A stretch of DNA of 63,543 nucleotides from Synechococcaceae cyanobacterium (GCA_947378425.1 CANCJV010000021.1:1-63543); one strand, 5' to 3'; counted from the first letter of the stretch, positions 52,248 to 62,899 are shown. Made by a program: numbers and translations. The notes: a model not told the origin generated them from the sequence alone.

Positions 52248-52368
52248 GGAGTGATGGGAACGGACCCAAGTAACCAGTCGGTTCAGAGGCGGGCAAGGCG
52301 GTGGAGCCGCTGGCCGGAGCGTCCTGATGGGCTTGACAATTCCTGTCAGGTCTTCGTCACCGCTGGGC

Positions 52369-52566
52369 TCAGCCTTCGCTGTCCTTCTTGCGCGATCCCT
52401 TGCCCTCCAGCAGTTCCAGCAGGGCCTCCATCTGGGCCATCACGCCGCGCACTTCGCCGGCTTCGGGCAGCAGACCGTCATCCATGACCCCTTGATGCAT
52501 CTCGCGGAGCTCCTGGCGGATGTAGCGAAGGTGACTGACGACCTGCTCACGCTTGGATTGCGACAT
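52369..52566 (-). CDS. Small helical conserved protein
   Basis: 65 residues from ATG 52566. Entirely helical and charged (EQVVSHLRYIRQELREMHQG, EVRGVMAQMEALLELLEGK) with a basic/acidic tail. No membrane segment. A strong terminator follows on the same strand, and the PCP_red peptide gene ends 54 bp upstream, so the two likely form one short operon. I recognise the type as recurring in picocyanobacteria but know no function. Confidence 0.65.
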   Translation of the reverse strand: MSQSKREQVVSHLRYIRQELREMHQGVMDDGLLPEAGEVRGVMAQMEALLELLEGKGSRKKDSEG

Positions 52567-52620
52567 CGATCAGGTTGGCTGTCAAAGGTTCCTCAGACTC
52601 TCTTTTACACCATCGCTGGT

Positions 52621-52782
52621 TCAGCTCTGGCCGAAGCTGGCCTTGGCCTGGTCGTAGAAGGCGCCATCCACAGCGTCCAGGCCTGCCTCGCTGGCCAGTT
52701 TCTCGATCTTGCGCCGCACCGCCGGCCGCACAAAGAAGGGCACTTCTTTCAGTCGTTGTTCCGCTTCGGTCGTCCAGTTCAC
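52621..52782 (-). CDS. PCP_red-domain peptide (protochlorophyllide reductase-like C-terminal domain)
   Basis: 53 residues from GTG 52782. The sequence VPFFVRPAVRRKIEKLA followed by AFYDQAKASFGQ is the PCP_red domain, otherwise found at the C-terminus of ChlB, the light-independent protochlorophyllide reductase subunit. Here the domain is essentially the whole protein. No ATG is available in frame nearby. It precedes the small helical protein gene on the minus strand. In ChlB the domain is thought to contact substrate or partner subunits; the free-standing form may act on tetrapyrrole enzymes, which is inference. Confidence 0.8.
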   Translation of the reverse strand: MNWTTEAEQRLKEVPFFVRPAVRRKIEKLASEAGLDAVDGAFYDQAKASFGQS

Positions 52783-53770
52783 GGGATCCAGGGGGGTGGC
52801 GGGGTGGCAGTCGGCAGTGGACGGGAGGCGCGGGGTAGTAAGGCCGTGGCCTGCAGCGGAATTGCTGCCCGTTGTCCGATTTCAGGCTGCGTTTGCTGAT
52901 GGGGGCGCTGTGAGTTTCGCCTGCCGATCTTCGTTGGAGGAGTGGCGGGCAGGCGTCGCCTGGCTCAGGCTGCAGCGTTCCAGAAAAGATCAGATCATGC
53001 TGGTTCATGGCGGGCGAGCTCAGTCCGAGTTGCTCCGGTCTGAGTCGGTCCGGTCTGGCCGTGCTGCACGGCCTGCCCTGCCTGGTTTCTCCAGCCTGCC
53101 TGGTTCGGACGGATGCTTCGGATCGCCGCACCGGATCGATGGCCTGCAGCTTGTGACGCCCGGCGTCTGATCTGGAGCGTCAACACAGCAACACCTGTCG
53201 CCAGCCCCGGTCGGGCTCGATCAAGGGCTCCAGCTGGAGGGCTCCCAAGCCTGGGGCGCGACTGTCCGTGCCGAGGCCCCAGCCTGCACCCCGACATTGA
53301 GGCCAGGGCCCGAAGGTCGCCTCCCAGCTGCGGGTGAGGATCGCGCGCTTCGGCTTCCCCGGATCGAGCGTCCTGCACGGGCTCCTGGCAGTCCGGCCAC
53401 TCCGGATTTCGTCGGCCGCTCGCGGCTTACTGACGCCCTGAGGCTGTTGCTGAGCCATCGACAGCCGTGGACCGGGTCCGGCCTTCGACCCGCGGCAGTC
53501 TCCTCCTGGTCGACCCGCCGCTTCGGCTCATGACCAGTCAACGCTTCGGTTGAGGGTGAGGAGCGTTCAGGGCTGAACAGCAGATCCCCAGCGGCCATCC
53601 ACCAGGCGCCGCTGGGGTTGCGAGGCGCGATCGGTTGTTTGTGAACCTCTGTCAGCGGGAGCCAGCTCTGCCTGGTCTCCAACCTTTGAACCGCGCCGTC
53701 GGGCCTGTTGCGAGCCCGATGACCCAGGCACCCACCCCGCCCATCCGGCACGGTGAATCCAGAAGCGAAA
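52783..53770. other. Long region without a recognised gene
   Basis: Nearly 1 kb between the PCP_red gene and tRNA-Ala. Short direct repeats of the type GGTCTGAGTCGGTCCGG occur near 53040. No frame has a protein-like composition; the longest minus-strand frame crosses the tRNA and is therefore spurious. No terminator or RNA structure is obvious. Confidence 0.4.
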
Positions 53771-53843
53771 TGGAGAGTAGGGGACTCGAACCCCTGACCT
53801 CTGCAGTGCGATTGCAGCGCTCTACCAGCTGAGCTAAATCCCC
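53771..53843 (-). tRNA. tRNA-Ala (anticodon CGC)
   Basis: On the minus strand: GGGGATT acceptor strand, D-arm GCTCAGCTGGTAGAGC, anticodon arm CTGCA-ATCGCAC-TGCAG with CGC as anticodon, T-arm AGGGGTTCGAGTCCCCT, and discriminator A at 53771. The acceptor stem has one U-C mismatch and a G-U pair. CCA is not encoded. It reads GCG alanine codons. Confidence 0.95.
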
Positions 53844-54381
53844 GGACCGAGCCATTATCACCGGCGTTCGCCGATTCTGTCCGCACCCAGGGGGGCTGCG
53901 ATGAGCGATGGTGCATGCCGCCACCGAATGTGGCCCCAGCCGTGGCGAACGGCACGCCCTGCCGCTTGAGGCCTCTGGCCATGCCTGCGGTCCACAGTCG
54001 CAACGCTCTCGCCAGGGCACTGCCTCTGGCAACACCGCCTCCGGCGCCATTGTCTTTTCGCCCCACCGCCTTTCCGCGCCAACACCATCCCCGTCGGGGG
54101 CAGCCGATGAAGGTGCACCTTTTGGCCCTGTGCCGCCTCGACGCTGTCCCTCTGCCTCGTCCGATCGGGCGACGCTTCCTCTTGACTTCCACGGGACTCC
54201 CTTCGCGGCTTTGGTCCGATCACTCGGCTCCCGGCCCGCCTGGATGGTTCCCCTTCACGCTGATCGTTCTCCCGTCAATCGGTTCGAGCTCCCGTAAGGA
54301 TGGTGCTCCCGCACAACGGATGCTGCCAGCATTTCCCCTGAGCCCGCGTCCATCGCCGCCGTCCCGATCACCCCTGACGCC
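53844..54381. other. Region without a recognised gene
   Basis: About 540 bp between tRNA-Ala and the gene at 54382. Open frames on both strands are Arg/Ser/Pro-rich and lack starts with a ribosome site. The right-hand part presumably holds the promoter of the 54382 gene. Nothing else is supported. Confidence 0.4.
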
Positions 54382-54684
54382 ATGACCTCAGAATCCTTGA
54401 CCCCCGAGCCCCGGATCAGCTCCAGCCAGGCCCCGGTCGCCAATGCCGCAGTCGCCAATGCCGCAGTCGCCAGGGCCGCAGCGGCGATCACCCCGGAGCG
54501 GCTGGCGGCCTTCGATGACGACGCCATCGCCGAGCTGGCCCAGCGGCTGGAAGAAGATGATTACCCCTCGGCCTTTGACGGTCTCGATGACTGGCATCTG
54601 CTGCGGGCCCTGGCGATCCATCGCCCCGATCTCTGCGGTCCCTACGTCCATCTGGTCGATCAGGAACCCTTCGACGAGGAATGA
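54382..54684 (+). CDS. Small conserved hypothetical protein
   Basis: 100 residues from ATG 54382. The C-terminal 65 residues are well behaved (ERLAAFDDDAIAELAQRLEE, SAFDGLDDWHLLRALAIHRP, YVHLVDQEPFDEE): acidic, helical, with conserved Trp and His. The N-terminal part contains an Ala/Val/Asn repeat (VANAAVANAAVARAA) made by three 15-bp tandem units (54436-54480). No membrane segment or catalytic motif. The conserved part has the look of a picocyanobacterial family of unknown role. Confidence 0.7.
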   Translation: MTSESLTPEPRISSSQAPVANAAVANAAVARAAAAITPERLAAFDDDAIAELAQRLEEDDYPSAFDGLDDWHLLRALAIHRPDLCGPYVHLVDQEPFDEE

Positions 54685-54708
54685 TTCAGGAGGCGCACCC
54701 CTGGGCCT

Positions 54709-55110
54709 TCATGGCACCAGAGTCGGCTCCCCCTGATCCGGATCGTGGCCGGAGGTCGGGGTTGCGGTTTCGCCCCGGGGCGGCGTCACCACGACCTCAT
54801 GGTTGAGCAGATCGATGAAGGTGCGCAACTGCAGGCGTGGGATGTAGGGCCAGCCGCCGCTGCGTTCCATTTCCGAGAGCAGCTGGAACAGGGCGTTGCG
54901 ATCGGCGGGCAGGCTGCTGCGGAAAGGACCGTCCTGAATCCTGCGGTGCAGGTGTTCGATGCGGCGCAGCAACTCCAGGAGCTGATCGGGTTGGCCCTCC
55001 AGTCCTTCGGCCAGGGCCTGCAGGCTGGCCAGGGGGGAATCGGCCTCTCTGAGACTCCCGGAAGCACTCGGCTGGTCAGGGCTGGGGCTGGTCTCGCTGA
55101 ACTGGCTCAT
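54709..55110 (-). CDS. Conserved hypothetical protein
   Basis: 133 residues from ATG 55110. The central helical region (LQALAEGLEGQPDQLLELLR, IEHLHRRIQDGPFRSSLPAD, ALFQLLSEMERSGGWPYIPRLQLR) is compact. The N- and C-terminal ends are Ser/Pro/Thr-rich. No signal peptide or membrane helix. It is divergent from psbO by 114 bp and converges with the 54382 gene. Codon use is normal; the WPYIPRLQLRTFIDLLN block suggests a conserved fold I cannot name. Confidence 0.7.
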   Translation of the reverse strand: MSQFSETSPSPDQPSASGSLREADSPLASLQALAEGLEGQPDQLLELLRRIEHLHRRIQDGPFRSSLPADRNALFQLLSEMERSGGWPYIPRLQLRTFIDLLNHEVVVTPPRGETATPTSGHDPDQGEPTLVP

Positions 55111-55224
55111 GGGGGTCTCTCATACAGGATGTTGAGAGCCCGGGCAAGCTATCAGGGGTGGGCGATTGGCACCGGTAGGATCCCGGCCAGCCCAGTTCCC
55201 GTTCCGTCTCTGCGGCGTCTCCCC

Positions 55225-56037
55225 ATGCGTTTTCGTCCCCTGCTGGCATTGATGCTGGCGCTGTGTCTCACCCTGGTGACCGCATGCAGCGGCGGGGCCA
55301 AGGCCGTTGATCGGGCCAATCTCACCTACGAGGACATCCACAACACCGGCCTCGCCAACGATTGCCCCACCCTCTCGGACTCTGCCCGCGGTTCCATCAC
55401 GCTCGATCCCGGCGTCCGCTATCAGCTGCGTGAGATCTGCATGCACCCCGCTCAGGTCTTCGTCAAGGGAGAGCCCGCCAACAAGCGCCAGGAGGCGCAG
55501 TTCGTGGCCGGCAAGATCCTCACCCGCTTCACCTCCAGCCTGGATCAGGTCTACGGCGATCTGAAGCTGGTGGACGACAAGCTCACCTTCACCGAGCTCG
55601 GCGGGATTGATTTCCAGCCCATCACCGTGCTGATGCCCGGTGGCGAGGAAATTCCCTTCACCTTCTCCAGCAAGGAGCTTCTGGCTGACGCCACCGGAGC
55701 CGCGCTCACCACCAGCACCGACTTCAGCGGTTCTTATCGCGCACCCAGCTATCGCACCAGCAACTTCCTCGATCCCAAGGGTCGTGGCCTGACCACCGGC
55801 TACAGCAGCGCCATGGGTCTGGTGCCTGCCGGCGACGACTTCAGCGGTGAAACGGTCAAGCGCTACGTCGATGGCACCGGCTCGATGAATCTCTCGATCA
55901 CCAAGGTCGATCCCGAGACCGGCGAGTTCGCCGGTGTCTTCACCGCCATCCAGCCCTCCGACACCGACATGGGCACCAAGCCCGCCGTCGACGTCAAGAT
56001 CGTCGGCGAGCTCTACGGCCGTCTCGAAAAGGTCTGA
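55225..56037 (+). CDS. psbO: Photosystem II manganese-stabilising protein PsbO
   Basis: Lumenal 33-kDa subunit stabilising the Mn4CaO5 cluster. 270 residues from ATG 55225. The signal segment LLALMLALCLTLVTACSGG ends in a lipobox-like VTAC, unusual for a soluble lumen protein. The mature part has LTYEDIHNTGLANDCPTL and LREICMHPAQVFVKGE, supplying the conserved disulfide cysteines, then QVYGDLKLVDDKLTFTELGG and the C-terminal VDVKIVGELYGRLEK. A terminator follows 44 bp after the stop, so psbO is monocistronic. Confidence 0.97.
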   Translation: MRFRPLLALMLALCLTLVTACSGGAKAVDRANLTYEDIHNTGLANDCPTLSDSARGSITLDPGVRYQLREICMHPAQVFVKGEPANKRQEAQFVAGKILTRFTSSLDQVYGDLKLVDDKLTFTELGGIDFQPITVLMPGGEEIPFTFSSKELLADATGAALTTSTDFSGSYRAPSYRTSNFLDPKGRGLTTGYSSAMGLVPAGDDFSGETVKRYVDGTGSMNLSITKVDPETGEFAGVFTAIQPSDTDMGTKPAVDVKIVGELYGRLEKV

Positions 56038-56080
56038 GGTTCCGGCCGGCTTCAGCGGGCCTTCGGGACAAGTGCGGCGA

Positions 56081-56103
56081 GGGGGGCAGTGGCCCCCCTT
56101 TTT
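56081..56103 (+). terminator. Rho-independent terminator of psbO
   Basis: GGGGGGC, loop AGTG, GCCCCCC followed by TTTTT. A 7-bp G/C stem directly before a five-T run, 44 bp past the psbO stop. Confidence 0.88.
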
Positions 56104-56635
56104 GCTGGGCGCTGCATGGATGCGCAAGCCCTTCGCCAATGGCTCGCCTCAGGGCACGCCCAGGCGTTTCAGGAGCCATCGCCCGCGCGGTCTCGGGAGA
56201 GCACAGGCACCGCAGTCGCAGTCGAGACGCCGGAAGCGCCTGGATTGGGGCGATCCAACCGAGATCCCCACGGAATGGCCGCCAGCCCCGGTCGGCCGCC
56301 AGCGACTGGCCTGTGGTGTTGATCCGTCCCTGGCCGATTCCACTCCCGCAGGTTGGTCGATCCCCGCAGCCAGGCCTCCAGGACCGGAGCCTTGTCACCG
56401 GAACGGCGCTGCGCGAAAGCTCTGATGCGCTGTGTCCTGTCCAGGCAGCGCTCTGGCGAATCAAGCCGTTCCTCCGGTTCGGCTCCTTGGGTTCGGGCCC
56501 AGCAAACCCCGCTTGCCGCAGCACGTTGAGGCTGCGTTGACTGACCGGGCCCTGCTCGCTTGCTGGGCTCTCCTGCCGGGGTCGTTGCAGCTGGTCTGGG
56601 AGAATCCCAGCACCGCCAGCCGCTGCTTCGAGGGT
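56104..56635. other. Gap before sat; one doubtful small frame
   Basis: About 530 bp. A 68-codon frame starts at ATG 56116 and ends at 56322, but its composition (Arg/Pro/Ser/Ala) is not protein-like. The sat reading frame is open upstream to 56432, again without conserved sequence before 56636. The sat promoter is expected here. Confidence 0.4.
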
Positions 56636-57814
56636 ATGTCGATCGCCGAATCCGCCTTGAGTGCCAACAGTGGCGGGCTGATCACGCCCCACGGCGGTGC
56701 CCTGGTGGATCTGCTGCTTGCCGCCGACCAGCGCCAGGCCGCTCTCGAGGGCTGTGATCGCCGCATCGAATGCAGCGATCGCAACGCCTGTGACGTGGAG
56801 CTGCTGGTGGTGGGGGGCTTCTCCCCCCTGCGCGGCTTCATGCACCAGCAGGACTACGACTCCGTGGTCGCCAGCCATCGCACCAGCAGTGGCCTGTTGT
56901 TCGGCCTGCCGATCGTCTTTGACAGCGACGACGCCAGCATCGCCATCGGCGAGCGGCTGCTGCTCACCTACCGCGGCCAGGAGCTGGCCGTGTTCACGGT
57001 CGAGAGCCGCTGGGAGCCCGACAAGGTGAAGGAGGCCAGCGGCTGCTACGGCACCACCTCCCTGGAGCATCCGGCCGTGCGCATGATCGCCATGGAGCGG
57101 GGCCGCTATTACTTCGGTGGTTGCGTCCAGGGCCTGGAGCTGCCCAGGCGGGTCTTCCCCTGCCGCACGCCCGCCGAGGTGCGCGCCACCCTGCCCCTCG
57201 GGGAGGACGTGGTCGCCTTCCAGTGCCGCAACCCCATCCACCGCGCCCACTACGAGCTGTTCACCCGGGCCCTGCAGGCCACCAACGTCAGCCAGGGGGG
57301 CGTGGTGCTGGTCCATCCCACATGCGGCCCCACCCAGGACGACGACATCGCCGGCGAGGTGCGCTTCCAGACCTATGAGCGACTGGCGGCCGAGGTCAAC
57401 AATCCCCGCATCCGCTGGGCCTACCTGCCCTACTCGATGCACATGGCCGGCCCGCGCGAGGCGCTGCAGCACATGATCATCCGCAAGAATTACGGCTGCA
57501 CCCACTTCATCATTGGCCGCGATATGGCCGGATGCAAATCGTCGTTGAGCGGCGACGACTTCTACAGCCCCTATGAGGCCCAGGATTTCGCCCGCGACAA
57601 CGCCGGCGAGCTGGGCATGGAAACGGTGCCCTCGCTCAACCTCGTCTACACCGAGGAGGAGGGCTACGTCACTGCCGAGCACGCCGAGGCGCGCGGGCTG
57701 CATGTGCGCAAGCTCAGCGGCACCCAGTTCCGCCAGATGCTGCGGGGCGGCGAGGAGATCCCTGAGTGGTTCGCCTTCCGTAGTGTGGTCGAGGTGCTGA
57801 GGGCCGCGGCCTGA
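56636..57814 (+). CDS. sat: Sulfate adenylyltransferase (ATP sulfurylase)
   Basis: Forms adenosine phosphosulfate from sulfate and ATP, the first step of sulfate assimilation. 392 residues from ATG 56636, normal for the stand-alone enzyme without a kinase domain. Conserved ELLVVGGFSPLRGFM, the catalytic QCRNPIHRAHYEL (QxRNPxHRxHE motif), HPTCGPTQDDDI, the nucleotide loop IIGRDMAGCKSS and the C-terminal LSGTQFRQMLRGGEEIPEWF. No adjacent cys genes are present. Confidence 0.97.
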   Translation: MSIAESALSANSGGLITPHGGALVDLLLAADQRQAALEGCDRRIECSDRNACDVELLVVGGFSPLRGFMHQQDYDSVVASHRTSSGLLFGLPIVFDSDDASIAIGERLLLTYRGQELAVFTVESRWEPDKVKEASGCYGTTSLEHPAVRMIAMERGRYYFGGCVQGLELPRRVFPCRTPAEVRATLPLGEDVVAFQCRNPIHRAHYELFTRALQATNVSQGGVVLVHPTCGPTQDDDIAGEVRFQTYERLAAEVNNPRIRWAYLPYSMHMAGPREALQHMIIRKNYGCTHFIIGRDMAGCKSSLSGDDFYSPYEAQDFARDNAGELGMETVPSLNLVYTEEEGYVTAEHAEARGLHVRKLSGTQFRQMLRGGEEIPEWFAFRSVVEVLRAAA

Positions 57815-57852
57815 GCTGCGCCATGGGGCGCCGGGGACGGACCCGGCGCCGG

Positions 57853-57870
57853 TTAACATTCCTTTACTTC
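57853..57870 (+). promoter_or_regulatory. HLR1-like repeat / promoter element upstream of ftsH
   Basis: TTAACATT-CC-TTTACTTC, 25 bp before the ftsH start, resembles two direct (G/T)TTACA(T/A)(T/A) units spaced by 2 bp, the HLR1 site bound by RpaB in cyanobacteria. The first unit has one mismatch, the second two. It overlaps a possible -10 (TAACAT). Confidence 0.35.
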
Positions 57871-57894
57871 ATCCTCACGTAAGGAGACCGGGCC

Positions 57895-59713
<1,819 letters not shown>

Positions 59714-59742
<29 letters not shown>

Positions 59743-60433
59743 GCTGAATGAAGCCGCCGTCGACACATCGACGTCGGCGTTGATCGCCTCCCTGCGCCGC
59801 CAGCCTCTGCTGGTGGTGCTCAGGCCTGATCAACCCCTCGAGGCCGCTCCGTTGCTGGGGCGGCTTCAGGCGTTGGGACTGCGCCATGTGGAGCTGGCCT
59901 GGCAGTCCGGCCCCGGATGGTCGGATCAGATGCGCGAACTGATTGCCCGCTTCCCCCGACTGGCTCTTGGCGCGGCCTCGCTGACCGAGCCACGGGCCCT
60001 CGATGCCGCCATCGCCGCGGGCTGTGGTTACGGCATGTCGCCGATTCTCGATCCCGACTTGCTGTTGGCTGCCTGTGACGCCGGTTTCACCCTGGTGCCT
60101 GGGGTGATGTCGCCGAGCGAGGTGCATCGCGCCCGCCAGTGCGGATCGGCCCTGGTCAAGCTGTTCCCGGCGGCGCCTCTGGGCCCTGGCTATTGGCGCC
60201 GGCTGCTGGATCCCCTGGGGGCGCCCCTGCCCTTCTGCATCGCCGCCGGCGGTCTGACGCCGGCGGATGTGGCCCCCTGGCTGGCGGGGGGTGTCGATGC
60301 GGTGGCGCTGGGATCGGCTCTGCTGAAATCCGCCTTGGCGCAGCAGTCGCCGACCTCCCTCGGAGCTGATCGATTGGAAGATGGCTTCGATCCGACGCCG
60401 TTGCAGCGGTTGTTGGCGGGCCTGAGGGTTTGA
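59714..60433 (+). CDS. eda: KDPG/KHG aldolase (Eda)
   Basis: Class I aldolase splitting 2-keto-3-deoxy-6-phosphogluconate in the Entner-Doudoroff route. 239 residues if GTG 59714 is used, overlapping ftsH by 29 bp; TTG 59780 just before [16 protein letters not shown] is another plausible start. The barrel shows LRHVELAWQ (catalytic Glu), [30 protein letters not shown] and the Schiff-base Lys in SALVKLFPA, then [18 protein letters not shown]-terminal extension of about 35 residues is nonconserved. Coupling to ftsH has no obvious metabolic logic. Confidence 0.9.
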
Positions 60434-60511
60434 TTGCTCCGCCGATCAGCGGCTTTGAGGTTGCCGTTGGCAGGCCGCAGTGCTACTCATTGGTTAGAAA
60501 TTCCCTCTTCC

Positions 60512-61507
60512 ATGTCTCAGCTCACGATCAAGCTCAGCGATAAGGCTGATGCTCTCATCGCCCAGCTTCAGAAGGAGATCTTCAATCGCCGTCGCAAGAA
60601 GGTCTCCGCCGCGGGCGTGATCGAGACCCTGGTGGAAAGTGGTGCCAAATCCCACTCCGACAAGCGCTTCGCCACCTCCTGGCAGAACCTGATCGCCGAC
60701 ATCGAGAAGGCCGCCAAGGTTGCCGATGCCCATGGCGCCAAGCCCGCCAATCTCACCGATGCCGAGTGGGCGATTGTCCTGGCGCACCGCAGCCGCACGG
60801 CTGCAGCGTCAGCACCCAGGAGCCGCTCCAGGCCAGCCGCTCCCAGGACGACGGCAGCGGCTGCAGCCAAGCCCACGGCTGCCGCCAAGCCAAAAGCTGG
60901 CGCCAAGCCAAAAGCTGTTGCCAAACCAAAGGCCGCTGCCAAACCAGCGGTCGGGGCCCAGCCAACTGCTGCAGTCAAGGGATCGCGTCGCCGCAAGCCA
61001 ACGGCAACGTCGGTGTTGCCAGCCAGCTCCCGCAGTGTCGCCGCCACCGCGTCGACCCAGGCCAAGCCCGCCGCCAGAGGCAGAGCCGCGGCCAGAACGG
61101 CACCGAAACCCGCTGCAGAGCCCGCTGAGAGCGGGGCCGCCCCCGCTCTAGCCAGCCCAGCTCGAGCGAGCTCAACGGCCGCCAAGGCCACGGCAGCCAA
61201 GACCAGGAGGACCCGCCTTTCCAGCAGCAAGTCCGCAAGCAGCACGACTGCTGACAGCAAGACCGAGAGCACCCAGGCCGCAGCCATCAACGGCGACGAA
61301 GCCGGCGGTGCTGCGGCTGAGTTGATGGCAGCAGCGGCCACCCCGGCCGCCGCAAGGCCGGCCAGGCGGGCCCGCACGGCGAAGGGCGGCAGCTCGGTGG
61401 CCAAGCGCATGGCCAAGGCCGTCAGCCGACTCGGCGCAGCCTCCGGCTCTGCCATCACTCCAGCGGCTGTGGTACCGGTTGCCACCAGTGAGGAAGCCTC
61501 CAGCTGA
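60512..61507 (+). CDS. Picocyanobacterial protein with histone-H1-like Lys/Ala/Pro tail
   Basis: 331 residues from ATG 60512. The N-terminal 105 residues form an ordered domain (LTIKLSDKADALIAQLQKEI, VSAAGVIETLVESGAKSHSD, FATSWQNLIADIEKAAKVAD, LTDAEWAIVLAHRS) that recurs in picocyanobacteria. The remaining about 225 residues are Ala/Lys/Pro/Ser/Arg-rich with KPKA-type 6-residue repeats (AKPKAGAKPKAVAKPKAAAK), as in histone H1 or AlgP-like proteins. Such tails bind nucleic acid nonspecifically, so a nucleoid-associated role is possible but unproven. Repeat units at the DNA level are 18 bp and may vary between strains. Confidence 0.75.
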   Translation: MSQLTIKLSDKADALIAQLQKEIFNRRRKKVSAAGVIETLVESGAKSHSDKRFATSWQNLIADIEKAAKVADAHGAKPANLTDAEWAIVLAHRSRTAAASAPRSRSRPAAPRTTAAAAAKPTAAAKPKAGAKPKAVAKPKAAAKPAVGAQPTAAVKGSRRRKPTATSVLPASSRSVAATASTQAKPAARGRAAARTAPKPAAEPAESGAAPALASPARASSTAAKATAAKTRRTRLSSSKSASSTTADSKTESTQAAAINGDEAGGAAAELMAAAATPAAARPARRARTAKGGSSVAKRMAKAVSRLGAASGSAITPAAVVPVATSEEASS

Positions 61508-61609
61508 GTGAGCGAAGGGTTCGGAGCCCAGGCTGATGTCAGGCCATCGGTAGCCGTTGGCAGGGCCATGCCCCGGGGCGCTGAGCTCTGAGCCTTTGCC
61601 CTGTTGCCG

Positions 61610-62698
61610 TCACCAGAGGCTGCACTGTCCCTTTTGGCGCAGCAGGTGATCGGCGAGCACCAGGGCCACCATCGCCTCCACCATCGGCACGGCCCGCGGC
61701 AACACACAGGGATCGTGGCGGCCCTTGGCCGCCAGGGTGGTGGCGTTGCCTTCGGAGTCGATCGTCTGCTGCTCCTTGCGGATCGTGGCGGTGGGCTTGA
61801 AGGCCACCCGGATCATGATGTCTTCGCCGTTGCTGATGCCGCCCTGGATGCCACCGGAGTTGTTGGTGGCGGTATGCAGGCTGCCGTCGTCGGTGGGCAG
61901 GAAGGCATCGTTGTGTTCGCTGCCTCGCAGCAGGGTGCCGGCGAAGCCGGAGCCGATCTCGAAGCCCTTGGTGGCCGGCAGCGACATCACCGCCTTGGCC
62001 AGGTCGGCCTCGAGCTTGTCGAACACCGGCATGCCCAGCCCCACCGACGGCCGACGCACCACGCATTCGATCACGCCTCCGCAGGAGTCGCCGTCGCGGC
62101 CGATCGCCTCGATGCGCTCGATCATGCGCGCGGCAACGTCGCCGTCGGGGCAGCGCACGATGTTGGCTTCGACGGTTTCCAGGCTGACTGTGGCCGGATC
62201 GATCGAGGCCTCGATCGTGTGGATGCGCCGCACCCAGGCGATCACTTCGGTGCCGTGGGCCTTCGCCAGCAGTTGCTTGGCGATCGCTCCGGCGGCCACC
62301 CGGCCGATGGTTTCACGGGCTGAGGCGCGGCCGCCGCCGCTGCGGGCCTGGATGCCGTACTTGGCCTGATAAGTGGCATCGGCGTGGGAGGGACGAAAGG
62401 CGACCGCCATCTCCTGGTAGTCCTGGGGCCGCTGATCTTTGTTGCGCACCACCATGGCGATCGGCGTGCCCAGGGTGACGCCATCGAGGAGGCCGCTGAG
62501 AATCTCGACCCGGTCGTCCTCCTTGCGGGGGGTGGTGATCCTGCTCTGGCCGGGTTTGCGCCGGTCCAGTTCGGCCTGGATGGCCTCCAGGTCAAGCGGA
62601 AGCCTTGGCGGACAGCCATCGACGATCACGCCGACGCCACCGCCGTGGGATTCGCCGAAGGTGCTGATGCGGAAGAGTTTGCCGAAGCTGCTGCCCAT
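61610..62698 (-). CDS. aroC: Chorismate synthase
   Basis: Last step of the shikimate pathway, converting EPSP to chorismate with reduced FMN. 362 residues from ATG 62698. N-terminal [26 protein letters not shown], then [33 protein letters not shown], and the C-terminal [13 protein letters not shown] and [21 protein letters not shown], all hallmark segments. The upstream open frame to 62836 is not conserved. It follows psbA on the same strand, but the strong hairpin between them makes co-transcription unlikely. Confidence 0.98.
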   Translation of the reverse strand: MGSSFGKLFRISTFGESHGGGVGVIVDGCPPRLPLDLEAIQAELDRRKPGQSRITTPRKEDDRVEILSGLLDGVTLGTPIAMVVRNKDQRPQDYQEMAVAFRPSHADATYQAKYGIQARSGGGRASARETIGRVAAGAIAKQLLAKAHGTEVIAWVRRIHTIEASIDPATVSLETVEANIVRCPDGDVAARMIERIEAIGRDGDSCGGVIECVVRRPSVGLGMPVFDKLEADLAKAVMSLPATKGFEIGSGFAGTLLRGSEHNDAFLPTDDGSLHTATNNSGGIQGGISNGEDIMIRVAFKPTATIRKEQQTIDSEGNATTLAAKGRHDPCVLPRAVPMVEAMVALVLADHLLRQKGQCSLW

Positions 62699-62899
62699 GA
62701 AGCCGATGCACTGGCTGGAGCCTACAAAACACGAGGTGGGGCAGTGACGGATGCCGTGCCTGAAGCTGTTGTGCTGAGACGTTTGCACTGAAACGGTTGC
62801 CCTGAAACCGTCCGTGATGGGAACGATCTCATCCAACTCTGCGCACGGGCCATGGCTCCTGTTGGAAGGGGATGCCCGTGCGGCCCTTGTCTTGCCAGC

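Larger units (their letters stand above)
51360..52368. other. Region without a gene; contains a 15-bp satellite and a terminator
   Basis: About 1 kb between the DUF565 gene and a small minus-strand gene. It contains a degenerate 15-bp tandem array (51642-51761), otherwise featureless sequence, and a Rho-independent terminator on the minus strand near its right end (52221-52247). Several open frames cross it, but they are shaped by the repeat and are not convincing. Confidence 0.5.

Noticed and set aside
53221..54192. Long minus-strand frame around 53.2-54.2 kb
   Set aside because: It runs straight through tRNA-Ala and has no protein-like composition.
56116..56322. 68-codon frame after the psbO terminator
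   Set aside because: Arg/Pro/Ser-rich, no ribosome site of note and no family resemblance.
55994..57859. Very long minus-strand open frame opposite psbO end and sat
   Set aside because: Its product is His/Gly/Gln/Ala-rich without any motif, and it is a high-GC antisense shadow of sat, whose identity is certain.
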